Below are positions 34,202-43,157 of a DNA stretch of 64,000 nucleotides, piece by piece (the first letter of the stretch is position 1; the number at the start of each line of letters is the position of its first letter). The notes beneath the pieces were generated by a model. It worked only from the letters and a program-made list of their open reading frames with translations. It made no database searches and was not told the origin of the DNA. The stretch spans positions 1 to 64,000 of the forward strand of contig JAZLLU010000018.1 of the NCBI GenBank assembly GCA_045598285.1, written 5' to 3'. This DNA comes from RGIG5612 sp045598285 (lineage in GTDB: Bacteria > Bacillota > Clostridia > Lachnospirales > Lachnospiraceae). Made by a program: the position numbers and the translations under genes.

Positions 34202-34755
34202 ATTTTAAATCCAATGCATTGCAAATTGCAAAGATGGCTATGTTAGTTGCTATTGCGGTAGTGCTAGTTTTGGCTATTCATTTTCCAATTTTTCCAATGG
34301 TTCCTTTTTTAGAATATGACCCGGCCGACATTCCAATTCTAATTGGCGGCTTTGCATTTGGACCAATTCCAGGAGCAATTCTAACAATTGTAACTGCAGT
34401 TATTCAGGGCGTGACGGTTAGTGCTGGAAGTGGAATCTATGGAATTATTATGCATATAATTTCTACACTTGCACTCGTTTTAACATCAAGCATTATCTAT
34501 ACATGCCACAAAACAAAAAAACGCGCAATAATAAGTCTTGCAGCAGGATGTGGAGCGATGGTATTTATTATGTTCTTTGCAAACTTACTTATTACGCCAA
34601 TATTTATGGGAGTAACGGTTAAACAAACGTTAGAAATTATGCCTTTTATCTTACTTTTTAATTTAATTAAGGCAGTAGTTAACTCGGTTGCATCGTTCTT
34701 TCTATATAAATTAATTTCACCATTTTTACATAGACACGAAGGAAAAACAAAATGA
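34198..34755 (+). CDS. ECF transporter S component, RibU-like (riboflavin)
   Basis: A 185-residue membrane protein with about six helices that would bind a vitamin and use EcfA1-EcfA2-EcfT (5025-7628) for energy. The loop after helix 1, FLEYDPADIPILIGGFAFGP, is the hallmark of RibU-type S components, so riboflavin is the likely substrate. Its position right after three flavoprotein-linked genes fits flavin demand. It overlaps the genes on both sides by 4 bp. No FMN riboswitch is seen here because the gene is internal to the operon. Confidence 0.85.
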   Translation: MNFKSNALQIAKMAMLVAIAVVLVLAIHFPIFPMVPFLEYDPADIPILIGGFAFGPIPGAILTIVTAVIQGVTVSAGSGIYGIIMHIISTLALVLTSSIIYTCHKTKKRAIISLAAGCGAMVFIMFFANLLITPIFMGVTVKQTLEIMPFILLFNLIKAVVNSVASFFLYKLISPFLHRHEGKTK

Positions 34756-36578
34756 GAATCAAACAAGAAAACATAAGAAACATTGCTATTATTGCCCATG
34801 TAGATCACGGCAAAACAACTATGGTTGATGCTATGCTTGCACAAAGCGGAGTGTTTAGAGAAGGCCAGGAAGTTGTTGAACGTGTAATGGACTCTAACGA
34901 CTTAGAAAGAGAAAGAGGAATTACAATTCTTTCTAAAAACACTGCGATAGAGTATAACGGCGTAAAAATAAATATTGTTGACACACCGGGGCATGCTGAT
35001 TTTGGCGGTGAAGTTGAGCGTGTACTTAAGATGGTTAACGGAGTAATATTGCTTGTAGATGCTTTTGAAGGAACTATGCCACAAACGAAATTTGTTCTTA
35101 AAAAAGCGTTAGAACTTAACTTAGATGTTATCGTTTGCATAAATAAAATAGATAGACCTGAAGCACGTCCAAAAAAAGTTATCGATGAAGTTTTAGAACT
35201 TATGATGGACTTAGATGCTTCGGATAAACAATTAGATGCACCAATAATTTTTGCATCAGCAAAGCAAGGATTTGCGCTAAAAGATTTAGGTGATGAGCAT
35301 AAAGATTTAAAACCTTTGTTTGAGTGCATAATTGAAAATATACCAGCGCCTGAGGGAGATCCTGAGAAAGGAACGCAGGTTCTTATTTCAACAATTGACT
35401 ACAACGAATATGTTGGAAGAATTGGAGTAGGAAAAGTTGATAACGGCTCTATTGCAGTTGGACAAGAACTTGTACGAATCAATGCGAATAACCTTAAGAC
35501 ACATGAAAAAGTTAAGATAACAAAACTTTATGAGTTTGAAGGATTAGATAAAAAAGATGTAGCAGAGGCCGGAGTAGGACATATAGTTGCACTCTCTGGA
35601 ATTTCAGATCTTCAAATTGGAGATACAATATGTGCTGATGGAGTAGAAGCAATTCCATTTCAAAAAATTTCCGAGCCAACTATCGCAATGAACTTTATTG
35701 TTAACGACAGCCCGCTTGCTGGAAAAGAAGGTAAGTGGTGCACATCACGTCAAATTAGAGAAAGACTTTATAAAGAACTTAACACAGATGTTTCTTTAAG
35801 AGTTGAAGATACAGACAATACAGACACATTCAAAGTTTCTGGTAGAGGCGAACTTCACCTTTCTGTTTTAATTGAGAACATGCGCCGCGAGGGTTATGAG
35901 TTTGCGGTTAGCAAGGCAGAAGTAATTTATAAAAAAGATGAGAACGGAAAACGTCTTGAGCCTATGGAAACAGCTATTATCGATGTGCCAGAAGAATTTT
36001 CTGGAACGGTAATCAGTATGTTATCAGAAAGGAAGGGTAACCTCCTTAACATGTCTACACTTAATGATGGTAGCACTAGGTTAGAGTTTAGTATTCCTGC
36101 TAGAGGGCTTATAGGTTTCCATGGAAAGTTTTTAACGAGCACAAAGGGAACAGGAATTATTAATACTATTTTTGAAGGATATGAACCTTATAAGGGTGAT
36201 ATTGCTTATAGAAACCAAGGCTCTCTTATAGCTTTTGAAGCTGGAGATGCCGTTACGTACGGATTGTTTGCAGCGCAAGAGCGTGGCGCACTCTTTATTG
36301 GACCAGGTGAAAAAGTTTATGCAGGTATGGTTGTAGGAGAGAATGCAAAGACTGACGATATCGAAGTTAATGTTTGCAAAACAAAGCATCTTACAAACAC
36401 GAGATCTTCTAGTGCAGACGAAGCTCTTAAACTTACACCACCAAAAAGATTAAGCCTTGAACAAGCATTAGATTTTATTGATACGGATGAACTTTTGGAA
36501 GTTACACCAGAAAATTTAAGAATAAGAAAACGTATTTTGGATTCAAGACTTCGTAAAAGATCAAATTTTAATAATTAA
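34752..36578 (+). CDS. typA: Translational GTPase TypA/BipA
   Basis: A 608-residue ribosome-binding GTPase of the EF-G/LepA family, important for ribosome assembly and stress or low-temperature growth. G1 is AHVDHGKTT, switch I is RERGITIL, G3 is DTPGHADFGGEVERV and G4 is NKIDRPEARP. The C-terminal TypA domain contains GRGELHLSVLIENMRREGYE and the ribosome-binding end TPENLRIRKRIL. The start overlaps the S-component gene by 4 bp. Length is normal. Confidence 0.96.
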   Translation: MRIKQENIRNIAIIAHVDHGKTTMVDAMLAQSGVFREGQEVVERVMDSNDLERERGITILSKNTAIEYNGVKINIVDTPGHADFGGEVERVLKMVNGVILLVDAFEGTMPQTKFVLKKALELNLDVIVCINKIDRPEARPKKVIDEVLELMMDLDASDKQLDAPIIFASAKQGFALKDLGDEHKDLKPLFECIIENIPAPEGDPEKGTQVLISTIDYNEYVGRIGVGKVDNGSIAVGQELVRINANNLKTHEKVKITKLYEFEGLDKKDVAEAGVGHIVALSGISDLQIGDTICADGVEAIPFQKISEPTIAMNFIVNDSPLAGKEGKWCTSRQIRERLYKELNTDVSLRVEDTDNTDTFKVSGRGELHLSVLIENMRREGYEFAVSKAEVIYKKDENGKRLEPMETAIIDVPEEFSGTVISMLSERKGNLLNMSTLNDGSTRLEFSIPARGLIGFHGKFLTSTKGTGIINTIFEGYEPYKGDIAYRNQGSLIAFEAGDAVTYGLFAAQERGALFIGPGEKVYAGMVVGENAKTDDIEVNVCKTKHLTNTRSSSADEALKLTPPKRLSLEQALDFIDTDELLEVTPENLRIRKRILDSRLRKRSNFNN

Positions 36579-38396
36579 ATGCAAAAGGGTAGCTGGGTAA
36601 AAATTAAATATGGTGCACACGAAGGCTGTGTAGGAAAAATAACCAGTCATAAAATAAATGATGATTATGTTGTTGCGCTCGAAGATGGAACATGGATTAC
36701 TCAAAACCCTGCAACATTAGAAGTTATTAAGCCTTATGAAATTAGCCAAGAGACTTTAAGAAAAATTGTTAGAGGGACGCTAAAGTATGATGAAATATCT
36801 TCAAATGTATTTCCGCCATTTAACATTAAAGCAGCAAGGCAATATAAGCTAAAGGCTGACGACATAAAGTGCGCGATTATTAATATTAATAAAAATAAAG
36901 AGCCATTGGGACCTTTTAAGCAATGGTTTTGGCTTATAATAAATGTTTTTTATGAAGACCTTTGCATAGAAGATCTTTATGATGAAAAAATTTTTGATGA
37001 TTTTCCAAAAACTGAAAAAGAAATTTTCTCAACAGTATTTAGCATTACAGAAAAACTTTATTGGAAGTTGGAAGAACGATTTGGATTTAAAGAAGACGAA
37101 GAACAATATTTCGTAAAATTTGAAGATGAACCAAAGTGGGACAAATCTTTTTCGGAAAAAGGAATGCTAGAAGAGAGCGCATACTTTGGCGTTTGCTCAG
37201 AGATTATTGAAAGAGTAGAAAGTTATGAGCACAATAAAGGGTTGCCACAGGGCTCTTGGATTTATAGTAAAAGTCAGATGAAACATGTGCTAAGCACATA
37301 CAAAAATCCTAATGAAATAAAAAAAGCTACGCCAGAATCGAAGGCATTAATAAAAAAGTTTGTTAAAGATTTGTATGCAGCCGGAGATTTGCAAGCAGTA
37401 AAAATCCTAGGGTATTCACATTTTGAAGGAGGAACACTTTTTAGACAAAATTGGGATCTTTCAAAAAAATATTTGTTAGAAGCTTTTGAAAAACAGGGTG
37501 ACCCGTATGTTGCAACAGCACTGGGATTTATAGAATATTTTGGAAAAGGAACTGACAAAGAGCCAAATTATGAAAAGGCATTTTCTTACTTTTCTTATGC
37601 CGCACTTGATGGAATAGAAGAAGCAATTTTAAGAACAGGCGATATGTTAATTCATGGCCTTGGCGTTAAAAAGAATGTAGACATGGGCCTTTCGATGATT
37701 GCAGATGGATACAAAGCTTCATTAGAAGAATTTTGCCAAGGTAGTTTTGATAATAAATTTGCTGAATATGCAATCCTTATGGGAAACAGTTGTAAAGAAA
37801 AACTGATTTATGACATGGGCAAAAGAGATGAATACCGTTTTTATCTTGAAGCTGAGTATGCGTTAGATTTAAGAAGATCTAAAAAGTTTTATGGAGATGA
37901 AAGTTTAAGAAGAGATGTCGAAAAAGAACTTACAAAAATAAGGGATGAAATCGGAATTGATATTGACAGGGACACTCTAAGAGCAGACTTCCCGATTTTC
38001 ATAAATCAAATTTATGATGAAAAGTATCCAGCATTGGTTACTATAGAAAAAATAAAAAATAAATATAAACTTAAATTAAGAAGAGCCAATTTAGGAAGCT
38101 TGTTAAACTTTGAAGCATTAGAAAAAATGATAGGAAAAGAGGCAAAAGAATTTAAAAAAAGCCTAGATAAAAAAATTCTAATAACCTATCCAGAACTTAG
38201 TTATTCAAAATTGGTTTCGGAATTGGAGTTTGTTTTAGAAGACGTTTCAATTGTCGAGGTAAAGACAAAATTAAATACATTCGTTAGTGATGGATTTAAG
38301 AAGAACGAAGTAACAGGGGCTTTAGAGTTTTATTCAGATGGGAAACTAGCCGCCGCTATAGATGCAAGGTGGTACACAATAAAAGTAAAGAAGTAA
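36579..38396 (+). CDS. Sel1-repeat protein with N-terminal KOW/SH3-like segment
   Basis: A 605-residue protein I cannot assign to a function. The first 50 residues (GSWVKIKYGAHEGCVGKI) resemble a KOW or SH3-like barrel. Residues about 275-390 carry two to three Sel1-type helical repeats (AVKILGYSHFEGG, ATALGFIEYFGKG and RTGDMLIHGLGV). The last 150 residues are mixed alpha/beta and unrecognised. No signal peptide is present. The start codon directly abuts the typA stop and no clear binding site is seen, so translation probably depends on typA. Sel1 proteins are usually adaptors for protein complexes. Confidence 0.75.
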   Translation: MQKGSWVKIKYGAHEGCVGKITSHKINDDYVVALEDGTWITQNPATLEVIKPYEISQETLRKIVRGTLKYDEISSNVFPPFNIKAARQYKLKADDIKCAIININKNKEPLGPFKQWFWLIINVFYEDLCIEDLYDEKIFDDFPKTEKEIFSTVFSITEKLYWKLEERFGFKEDEEQYFVKFEDEPKWDKSFSEKGMLEESAYFGVCSEIIERVESYEHNKGLPQGSWIYSKSQMKHVLSTYKNPNEIKKATPESKALIKKFVKDLYAAGDLQAVKILGYSHFEGGTLFRQNWDLSKKYLLEAFEKQGDPYVATALGFIEYFGKGTDKEPNYEKAFSYFSYAALDGIEEAILRTGDMLIHGLGVKKNVDMGLSMIADGYKASLEEFCQGSFDNKFAEYAILMGNSCKEKLIYDMGKRDEYRFYLEAEYALDLRRSKKFYGDESLRRDVEKELTKIRDEIGIDIDRDTLRADFPIFINQIYDEKYPALVTIEKIKNKYKLKLRRANLGSLLNFEALEKMIGKEAKEFKKSLDKKILITYPELSYSKLVSELEFVLEDVSIVEVKTKLNTFVSDGFKKNEVTGALEFYSDGKLAAAIDARWYTIKVKK

Positions 38397-38398
38397 AA

Positions 38399-39829
38399 AT
38401 GGAAGAAACATTAGAACTAAAAAAGAAAAATCCGTTAGGAACGGCATCAGTTAATTCACTTATTGCAAAATTCGCAATACCTAGTATTGTGGCTATGCTT
38501 GTTATGGCTTGCTATAACCTAGTTGACCAAATTTTTATTGGAAATGTTATAGGTGAGCTTGGAAACGCCGCAACGAATATTGCTTATCCACTTACAAATG
38601 CATGCGTAGCAATAGGACTTATGTTTGGTATAGGTGGAGCTTCGGCATTTAATCTAAAAATGGGTGCGGGAGAAAAAGACAAGGCGCCATACTTTTTTGG
38701 TAATGCAGTAACGATGCTTGTAATTTGCGGAATCGCACTTTTGATTATTACAGAAGTTTTGTTAAAGCCAATTATGATTTTGTTTGGCTCACCAGAATCA
38801 GTGCTTCCTTACGCAATGGACTATACAAAAGTTGTTGCGATAGGATTCCCGTTCTATACATTCTCATGTGGCGCATCGCATTTGCTTAGAGCAGATGGCA
38901 GACCAAATGTTCCTATGTATTGCAACATCTTAGGAGCAGTTTTAAATATTGGCTTAGATGCATGGTTTATTATTGGCCTTGGTTGGGGAATGAAAGGCGC
39001 AGCATGGGCAACAATTATTGGACAAATAATTGCAGCACTTTTATGTGCGTGGTTTATGCTTCACACAAAAACTTTCAAATTAGAATTAAAACATCTTTTG
39101 CTTAAAGGAAAGTATGCAGGAAAAGATGCAACTTTAGGTTTAGCACCTTGTCTTAACCAAATGGCTATGATGGTCGTAACAATCGTACTAAATAATCAGC
39201 TTAAACTTTATGGCGGACAAAGTATTTATGGAGAAGAAATACCAATCGCATGTTCCGGAATTGTTAATAAGGTTGGATCGATTTTCATGGGTATGGTTAT
39301 TGGACTTTCCCAAGGAACACAACCTATTTGGAGTTTTAACTATGGAGCTAAGAATTTTAGGAGAGTTAAGGAAGCTTACTATAGATCTGGAATTTATGCA
39401 TTCATAGTTTCTGCAACAGCGTTTATACTTTTTCAAACAATACCAGATAAAATCTTAGCATGTTTCGGAAAAGGTTCAGAACTTTATTTCGAATTTGGAT
39501 CACACTATTTTAGAATTTATATGTTGCTTGTAATTGTATTCTTTATACAACTACTTAGCGCAAACTTCTTTACATCAATAGGAAAACCGGGAAAAGGTGT
39601 ATTCCTATCACTTACAAGACAGGTTATTTATTTAATACCTTTATACATAATCTTTCCAATCTTTTGGGGAGTTGAAGGAATTCTTTATGCGCAACCATGT
39701 GCAGATGTTATTGCAATCACAACGGCAATAATTATGATAGCTGTTGAATTTAAAAAATCAGAATTTAAAAATGAAAAGAAAGTTTTCATTGAAATATTTA
39801 AGAAGAAATCAAAAGAAACAAATATATAA
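38399..39829 (+). CDS. MATE family efflux transporter
   Basis: A 476-residue membrane protein with about 12 helices in two similar halves; MATE proteins export drugs or cationic metabolites using Na+ or H+. Typical motifs are PSIVAMLVMACYNLVDQIFIG in the first helix (ends quoted: PSIVAMLV, VDQIFIG) and GMVIGLSQGTQPIWSFNYGA (with G-x-x-QG-x-QP) at the start of the second half. ATG 38399 is preferred over a GTG at 38369 that lies in the Sel1 gene; the binding site is weak. The substrate is unknown. Confidence 0.92.
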   Translation: MEETLELKKKNPLGTASVNSLIAKFAIPSIVAMLVMACYNLVDQIFIGNVIGELGNAATNIAYPLTNACVAIGLMFGIGGASAFNLKMGAGEKDKAPYFFGNAVTMLVICGIALLIITEVLLKPIMILFGSPESVLPYAMDYTKVVAIGFPFYTFSCGASHLLRADGRPNVPMYCNILGAVLNIGLDAWFIIGLGWGMKGAAWATIIGQIIAALLCAWFMLHTKTFKLELKHLLLKGKYAGKDATLGLAPCLNQMAMMVVTIVLNNQLKLYGGQSIYGEEIPIACSGIVNKVGSIFMGMVIGLSQGTQPIWSFNYGAKNFRRVKEAYYRSGIYAFIVSATAFILFQTIPDKILACFGKGSELYFEFGSHYFRIYMLLVIVFFIQLLSANFFTSIGKPGKGVFLSLTRQVIYLIPLYIIFPIFWGVEGILYAQPCADVIAITTAIIMIAVEFKKSEFKNEKKVFIEIFKKKSKETNI

Positions 39830-39846
39830 AAAAGGAGAAGTAAGAG

Positions 39847-40278
39847 ATGAAAAAGTTTTTCAAAGAGTTTAAAGACTTCATAAACAAGGGCAGTGTTATG
39901 GATATGGCAGTTGGTATCATCGTCGGCGGTGCATTTACAGCTATCGTAAATGCGTTAGTTGATAGTATGCTTAATCCATTACTTGGTTCGCTTTTTAAAA
40001 GAGATTTTTCAAATTTAGTTGTAAATATTAATGGTGCTGAAGTTCGCTACGGTGCATTTATTATGGCCATCATCAACTTCATTATCGTTGCATTTGTTTT
40101 GTTCTTAATACTTAAAGGAATGAACTCATTAAGAGGAGCAGGACAAAAACTTATTAAGGGTAAAAAAGGCGAAGAAGAAGGACCAACTCCAACAACAAAG
40201 ATTTGTCCTTACTGTAAAACTGAAATTGCTATTGATGCAACTAGATGCCCACATTGTACAAGTGAACTTTATAAATAG
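39847..40278 (+). CDS. mscL: Large-conductance mechanosensitive channel MscL with C-terminal zinc ribbon
   Basis: A 143-residue channel that opens under membrane tension to release solutes. The N-terminal helix FKDFINKGSVMDMAVGIIVG and the second helix FIMAIINFIIVAFVLFLILK are standard MscL (ends as given). Unusually, the cytoplasmic C-terminal bundle is followed by a zinc ribbon, CPYCKTEIAIDATRCPHC (two CxxC pairs). That makes it longer than minimal MscL. AAAGGAG precedes the ATG. Confidence 0.94.
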   Translation: MKKFFKEFKDFINKGSVMDMAVGIIVGGAFTAIVNALVDSMLNPLLGSLFKRDFSNLVVNINGAEVRYGAFIMAIINFIIVAFVLFLILKGMNSLRGAGQKLIKGKKGEEEGPTPTTKICPYCKTEIAIDATRCPHCTSELYK

Positions 40279-40353
40279 CCCCCTTTACAATAGTGGCAAC
40301 TTTTGATAAAATGTTACAATATTGTTACAACGCGTAACTATTTCGTAATAATT

Positions 40354-41712
40354 ATGAGAAGAATAACAAAGTATCACAAAAGAGTTAGATTAACATTCGC
40401 GGCAGCAGCATTTATCTGCAGTTTTGTTTTGATGCTTATGTTTAATTCTGTTGGAGGTTTTGCTAGCGAAGCAAACTTCTATATTGTTAAAGTCGGAGAT
40501 AAAATTGTCGGCACAATAAATAGCAAAGAAAAAGCTGAGCAAGCTTTGGCACAAGCAAGAGCTAAAATAAGCACTGAAGCTCAATCAATAGTTTATGTTG
40601 ATTCGAATTTCAGCATTGAAAAAGATTATAGACTTTTTGGTGAGACTGATGATTATGACACATTAGAATCTAACGTATATTCTGAAATAAAAGAATTTAC
40701 AGATAATAATTATACGCAAGCTATTATGATTAGTTCTAATTCATATTCTATTGCAGTTGATAGTGCTGAAACAGCTCGTCAAATTTTAGAAACGCTTGAG
40801 AGAAAATATGATCCAAATGCAGAGTATGATGTCAGCATAGTATCGAGTCAAAATGAACAATTCACAGAGTTTACTTATACAATTACCGATACACCTGCTA
40901 TAGAAGAAGCAATCAAAAATTATATGATTGAACATGAAGTTAGCCATACAGAGGCAAGTGTTAATGTTCATGAATATACTGGCATTGGTTTTTCAGAAGC
41001 ATTGGAAATTAGACCTATATACACTGACAAAGCATCAATTTTTTCTGGTGAAGAGGCTGTAAATAAGGTTATAAAAGAAAATAATGGAAATATTGGAGTT
41101 GTAGTAACAAAAAGAGAAGCTTACGACGAAGAATATGAAGCCACTCCGACATACATCCAAGCAGACTACCTTTTTGAAGGACAAACAGAAGTTGCTGAGC
41201 CTGGTGTAACTGGAAAAAGAAGCTTAGTAGCTGATGTTTCTTATATGAATGGCAAAGAAGTTAAGAGAAATATTATTCATGAGACGGTTTACCAAGAAGC
41301 GGTGGCAGCAGTATTAAGAATAGGAACACTTCCAGCCCCAACGTTTGTTTTACCACTTAGAAACAGTGTATTAACTTCACCATTTGGTTATAGATGGGGA
41401 ACTATCCATACAGGTAATGACTATGGAGCCGATTTTGGAGAACCTATTTATGCTAGCTGCGCAGGAACAGTAGTAGAAGCAGTAAGAGAAGTTACAAGTG
41501 GATATGGTTATTATGTTTTAATTAAACACGATGATCGATTTACAACGCGTTATGCGCATATGAGCGAAGTTGCGTGTGAAGTAGGTGATCATGTATCGCA
41601 ATTTGAAGTAATAGGATATGTTGGTTCAACGGGTAACTCAACCGGACCTCACTGCCATTTTGAAATTATAGTAGATGGCGTATGCCACAATCCATACGAA
41701 TTTCTTGAGTAA
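40354..41712 (+). CDS. M23 family metallopeptidase with G5 domain (cell-wall hydrolase)
   Basis: A 452-residue exported peptidase that likely cuts peptidoglycan cross-links. An N-terminal signal anchor lies at about residues 13-35. A central region with a G5-like domain follows (PTYIQADYLFEGQTEVAEPG, then GKEVKRNIIHETVYQEAV). The C-terminal LytM/M23 domain has zinc ligands H352 and D356 (HTGND) and H435 (HCHFE), with H402 (YAHMS) and H433 as catalytic histidines. All are present, so it should be active. ATG 40354 is chosen because it places the basic n-region directly before the hydrophobic helix; a TTG at 40303 is less likely. Confidence 0.92.
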   Translation: MRRITKYHKRVRLTFAAAAFICSFVLMLMFNSVGGFASEANFYIVKVGDKIVGTINSKEKAEQALAQARAKISTEAQSIVYVDSNFSIEKDYRLFGETDDYDTLESNVYSEIKEFTDNNYTQAIMISSNSYSIAVDSAETARQILETLERKYDPNAEYDVSIVSSQNEQFTEFTYTITDTPAIEEAIKNYMIEHEVSHTEASVNVHEYTGIGFSEALEIRPIYTDKASIFSGEEAVNKVIKENNGNIGVVVTKREAYDEEYEATPTYIQADYLFEGQTEVAEPGVTGKRSLVADVSYMNGKEVKRNIIHETVYQEAVAAVLRIGTLPAPTFVLPLRNSVLTSPFGYRWGTIHTGNDYGADFGEPIYASCAGTVVEAVREVTSGYGYYVLIKHDDRFTTRYAHMSEVACEVGDHVSQFEVIGYVGSTGNSTGPHCHFEIIVDGVCHNPYEFLE

Positions 41713-41713
41713 T

Positions 41714-41737
41714 AATAGGGCCGAAAGGCCCTATTTT
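41714..41737 (+). terminator. Terminator-like hairpin after the M23 gene
   Basis: A perfect 9-bp stem AATAGGGCC/GGCCCTATT with a GAAA loop, followed by only a short T-rich stretch (TTC). Confidence 0.75.
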
Positions 41738-41752
41738 CATAAGCTTTTATTC

Positions 41753-41781
41753 TTTACATAACCCTCAAAAATAGTTATAAT
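41753..41781 (+). promoter_or_regulatory. Sigma-A promoter for murA operon
   Basis: TTTACA (41753-41758), a 17-bp spacer and a perfect TATAAT (41776-41781), 73 bp before the murA start. It probably drives murA-metK-proS-cca. Confidence 0.75.
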
Positions 41782-41854
41782 TATGTGTCTGGTCTTTGGA
41801 CTTGATTTTGTGATGCCATAGACTAAAAAAGCGACGTAATTTTTGGGGAAATTT

Positions 41855-43141
41855 ATGGAACAATATATAATTAAGGGAGGAACTCCGCTTAACGGCGTAG
41901 TGGATATATTTGGAGCTAAGAATGCAGCTCTGGCATTAATCCCAGCGGCAATTCTCACAGAAGAGCCGGTTATAATAAACAACCTTCCAGATGTTAGTGA
42001 TATCAATGTTTTACTTGAAGCCATATCTCAAATTGGTGCAAAGGTAGAACGTATTAGTCGTCATAAAGTTAAAATCATCGGAGCAACAGTAAATTCACAT
42101 CAAGTTGATTATGATTACATAAGTAAGATTAGAGCTTCTTACTATCTTCTAGGTGCTTTACTTGGAAGATTTCATGAAGCTGAAGTTGCTATGCCAGGTG
42201 GATGTGTAATAGGTGCAAGACCGATTGATCAACATATAAAAGGTTTTGAAGCTTTAGGTGCCAAAGTCAAATTGAATAACGGACTTATCAGTGCACATGC
42301 AGAGAAGATAAAAGGAAATCATATTTATTTCGACGTAGTAAGCGTAGGAGCAACAATAAATATTATGCTTGCAGCAGCTATGGCGGAAGGATACACAATA
42401 ATAGAAAATCCAGCTAAAGAGCCACATGTCGTTGACCTTGCAAATATGCTTAACTCAATGGGCGCAAACATAAGAGGTGCTGGAACAGACGTAATAAGAA
42501 TTAGGGGAGTTGAAAGACTTCACAAAACAGAATACACAGTTATACCAGATCAAATTGAAGCGGGAACATTTATGTTTGCGGCAGCAATTAGCAAAGGCGA
42601 AGTAACAGTTAATAATGTAATACCTAAGCACTTAGAAAGTATAACAGCTAAGTTAGTTGATATTGGATGTGAAGTAGAAGAGTTTGATGAAGCAGTTAGA
42701 GTAAAAGCTGGAGATCATATTAATCAATCTCAAGTTAAGACGCTTCCTTACCCAGGATTCCCTACAGATATGCAACCACAAATAACAGTTGCACTTTCAC
42801 TTGCAAACGGAACATCAACTGTTACAGAAAGCATATTTGAAAACAGATTCAAGTATGTTTCAGAACTTGCAAGAATGGGTGGAAGAATAAAGATAGAAGG
42901 TAATACAGCAATTATCACGGGTGTAAAAAAACTCTCTGGTGCAAAGGTAAATGCACCAGACTTAAGAGCGGGTGCAGCTTTAGTGCTTGCAGGAATTGCA
43001 GCCGAGGGAACAACAATAATTAATGATATCCATTTCATACAACGTGGATATGAAGACTTTGAAGGAAAATTAAAAGCACTAGGTGCTGACATAGAAAAAG
43101 TTACAGTTATAGAAAATAAAGCTGACGAACAAGTAGGTTAG
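41855..43141 (+). CDS. murA: UDP-N-acetylglucosamine 1-carboxyvinyltransferase MurA
   Basis: Transfers enolpyruvate from PEP to UDP-GlcNAc, the first committed step of peptidoglycan synthesis. The fosfomycin-reactive cysteine is C117 in PGGCVIGARP. The substrate motifs GAKNAAL near the N-terminus and FPTDMQPQ near the C-terminus are present. The 428-residue length is normal. ATG 41855 is chosen over TTG 41843; TTGGGGAAATTT lies just before it. Presence of the cysteine predicts fosfomycin sensitivity at this enzyme. Confidence 0.96.
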   Translation: MEQYIIKGGTPLNGVVDIFGAKNAALALIPAAILTEEPVIINNLPDVSDINVLLEAISQIGAKVERISRHKVKIIGATVNSHQVDYDYISKIRASYYLLGALLGRFHEAEVAMPGGCVIGARPIDQHIKGFEALGAKVKLNNGLISAHAEKIKGNHIYFDVVSVGATINIMLAAAMAEGYTIIENPAKEPHVVDLANMLNSMGANIRGAGTDVIRIRGVERLHKTEYTVIPDQIEAGTFMFAAAISKGEVTVNNVIPKHLESITAKLVDIGCEVEEFDEAVRVKAGDHINQSQVKTLPYPGFPTDMQPQITVALSLANGTSTVTESIFENRFKYVSELARMGGRIKIEGNTAIITGVKKLSGAKVNAPDLRAGAALVLAGIAAEGTTIINDIHFIQRGYEDFEGKLKALGADIEKVTVIENKADEQVG

Positions 43142-43157
43142 TTAGCGGAGGAGCATT

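Noticed and set aside
43142..43157. S-box riboswitch before metK
   Set aside because: Only 16 bp lie between murA and metK.
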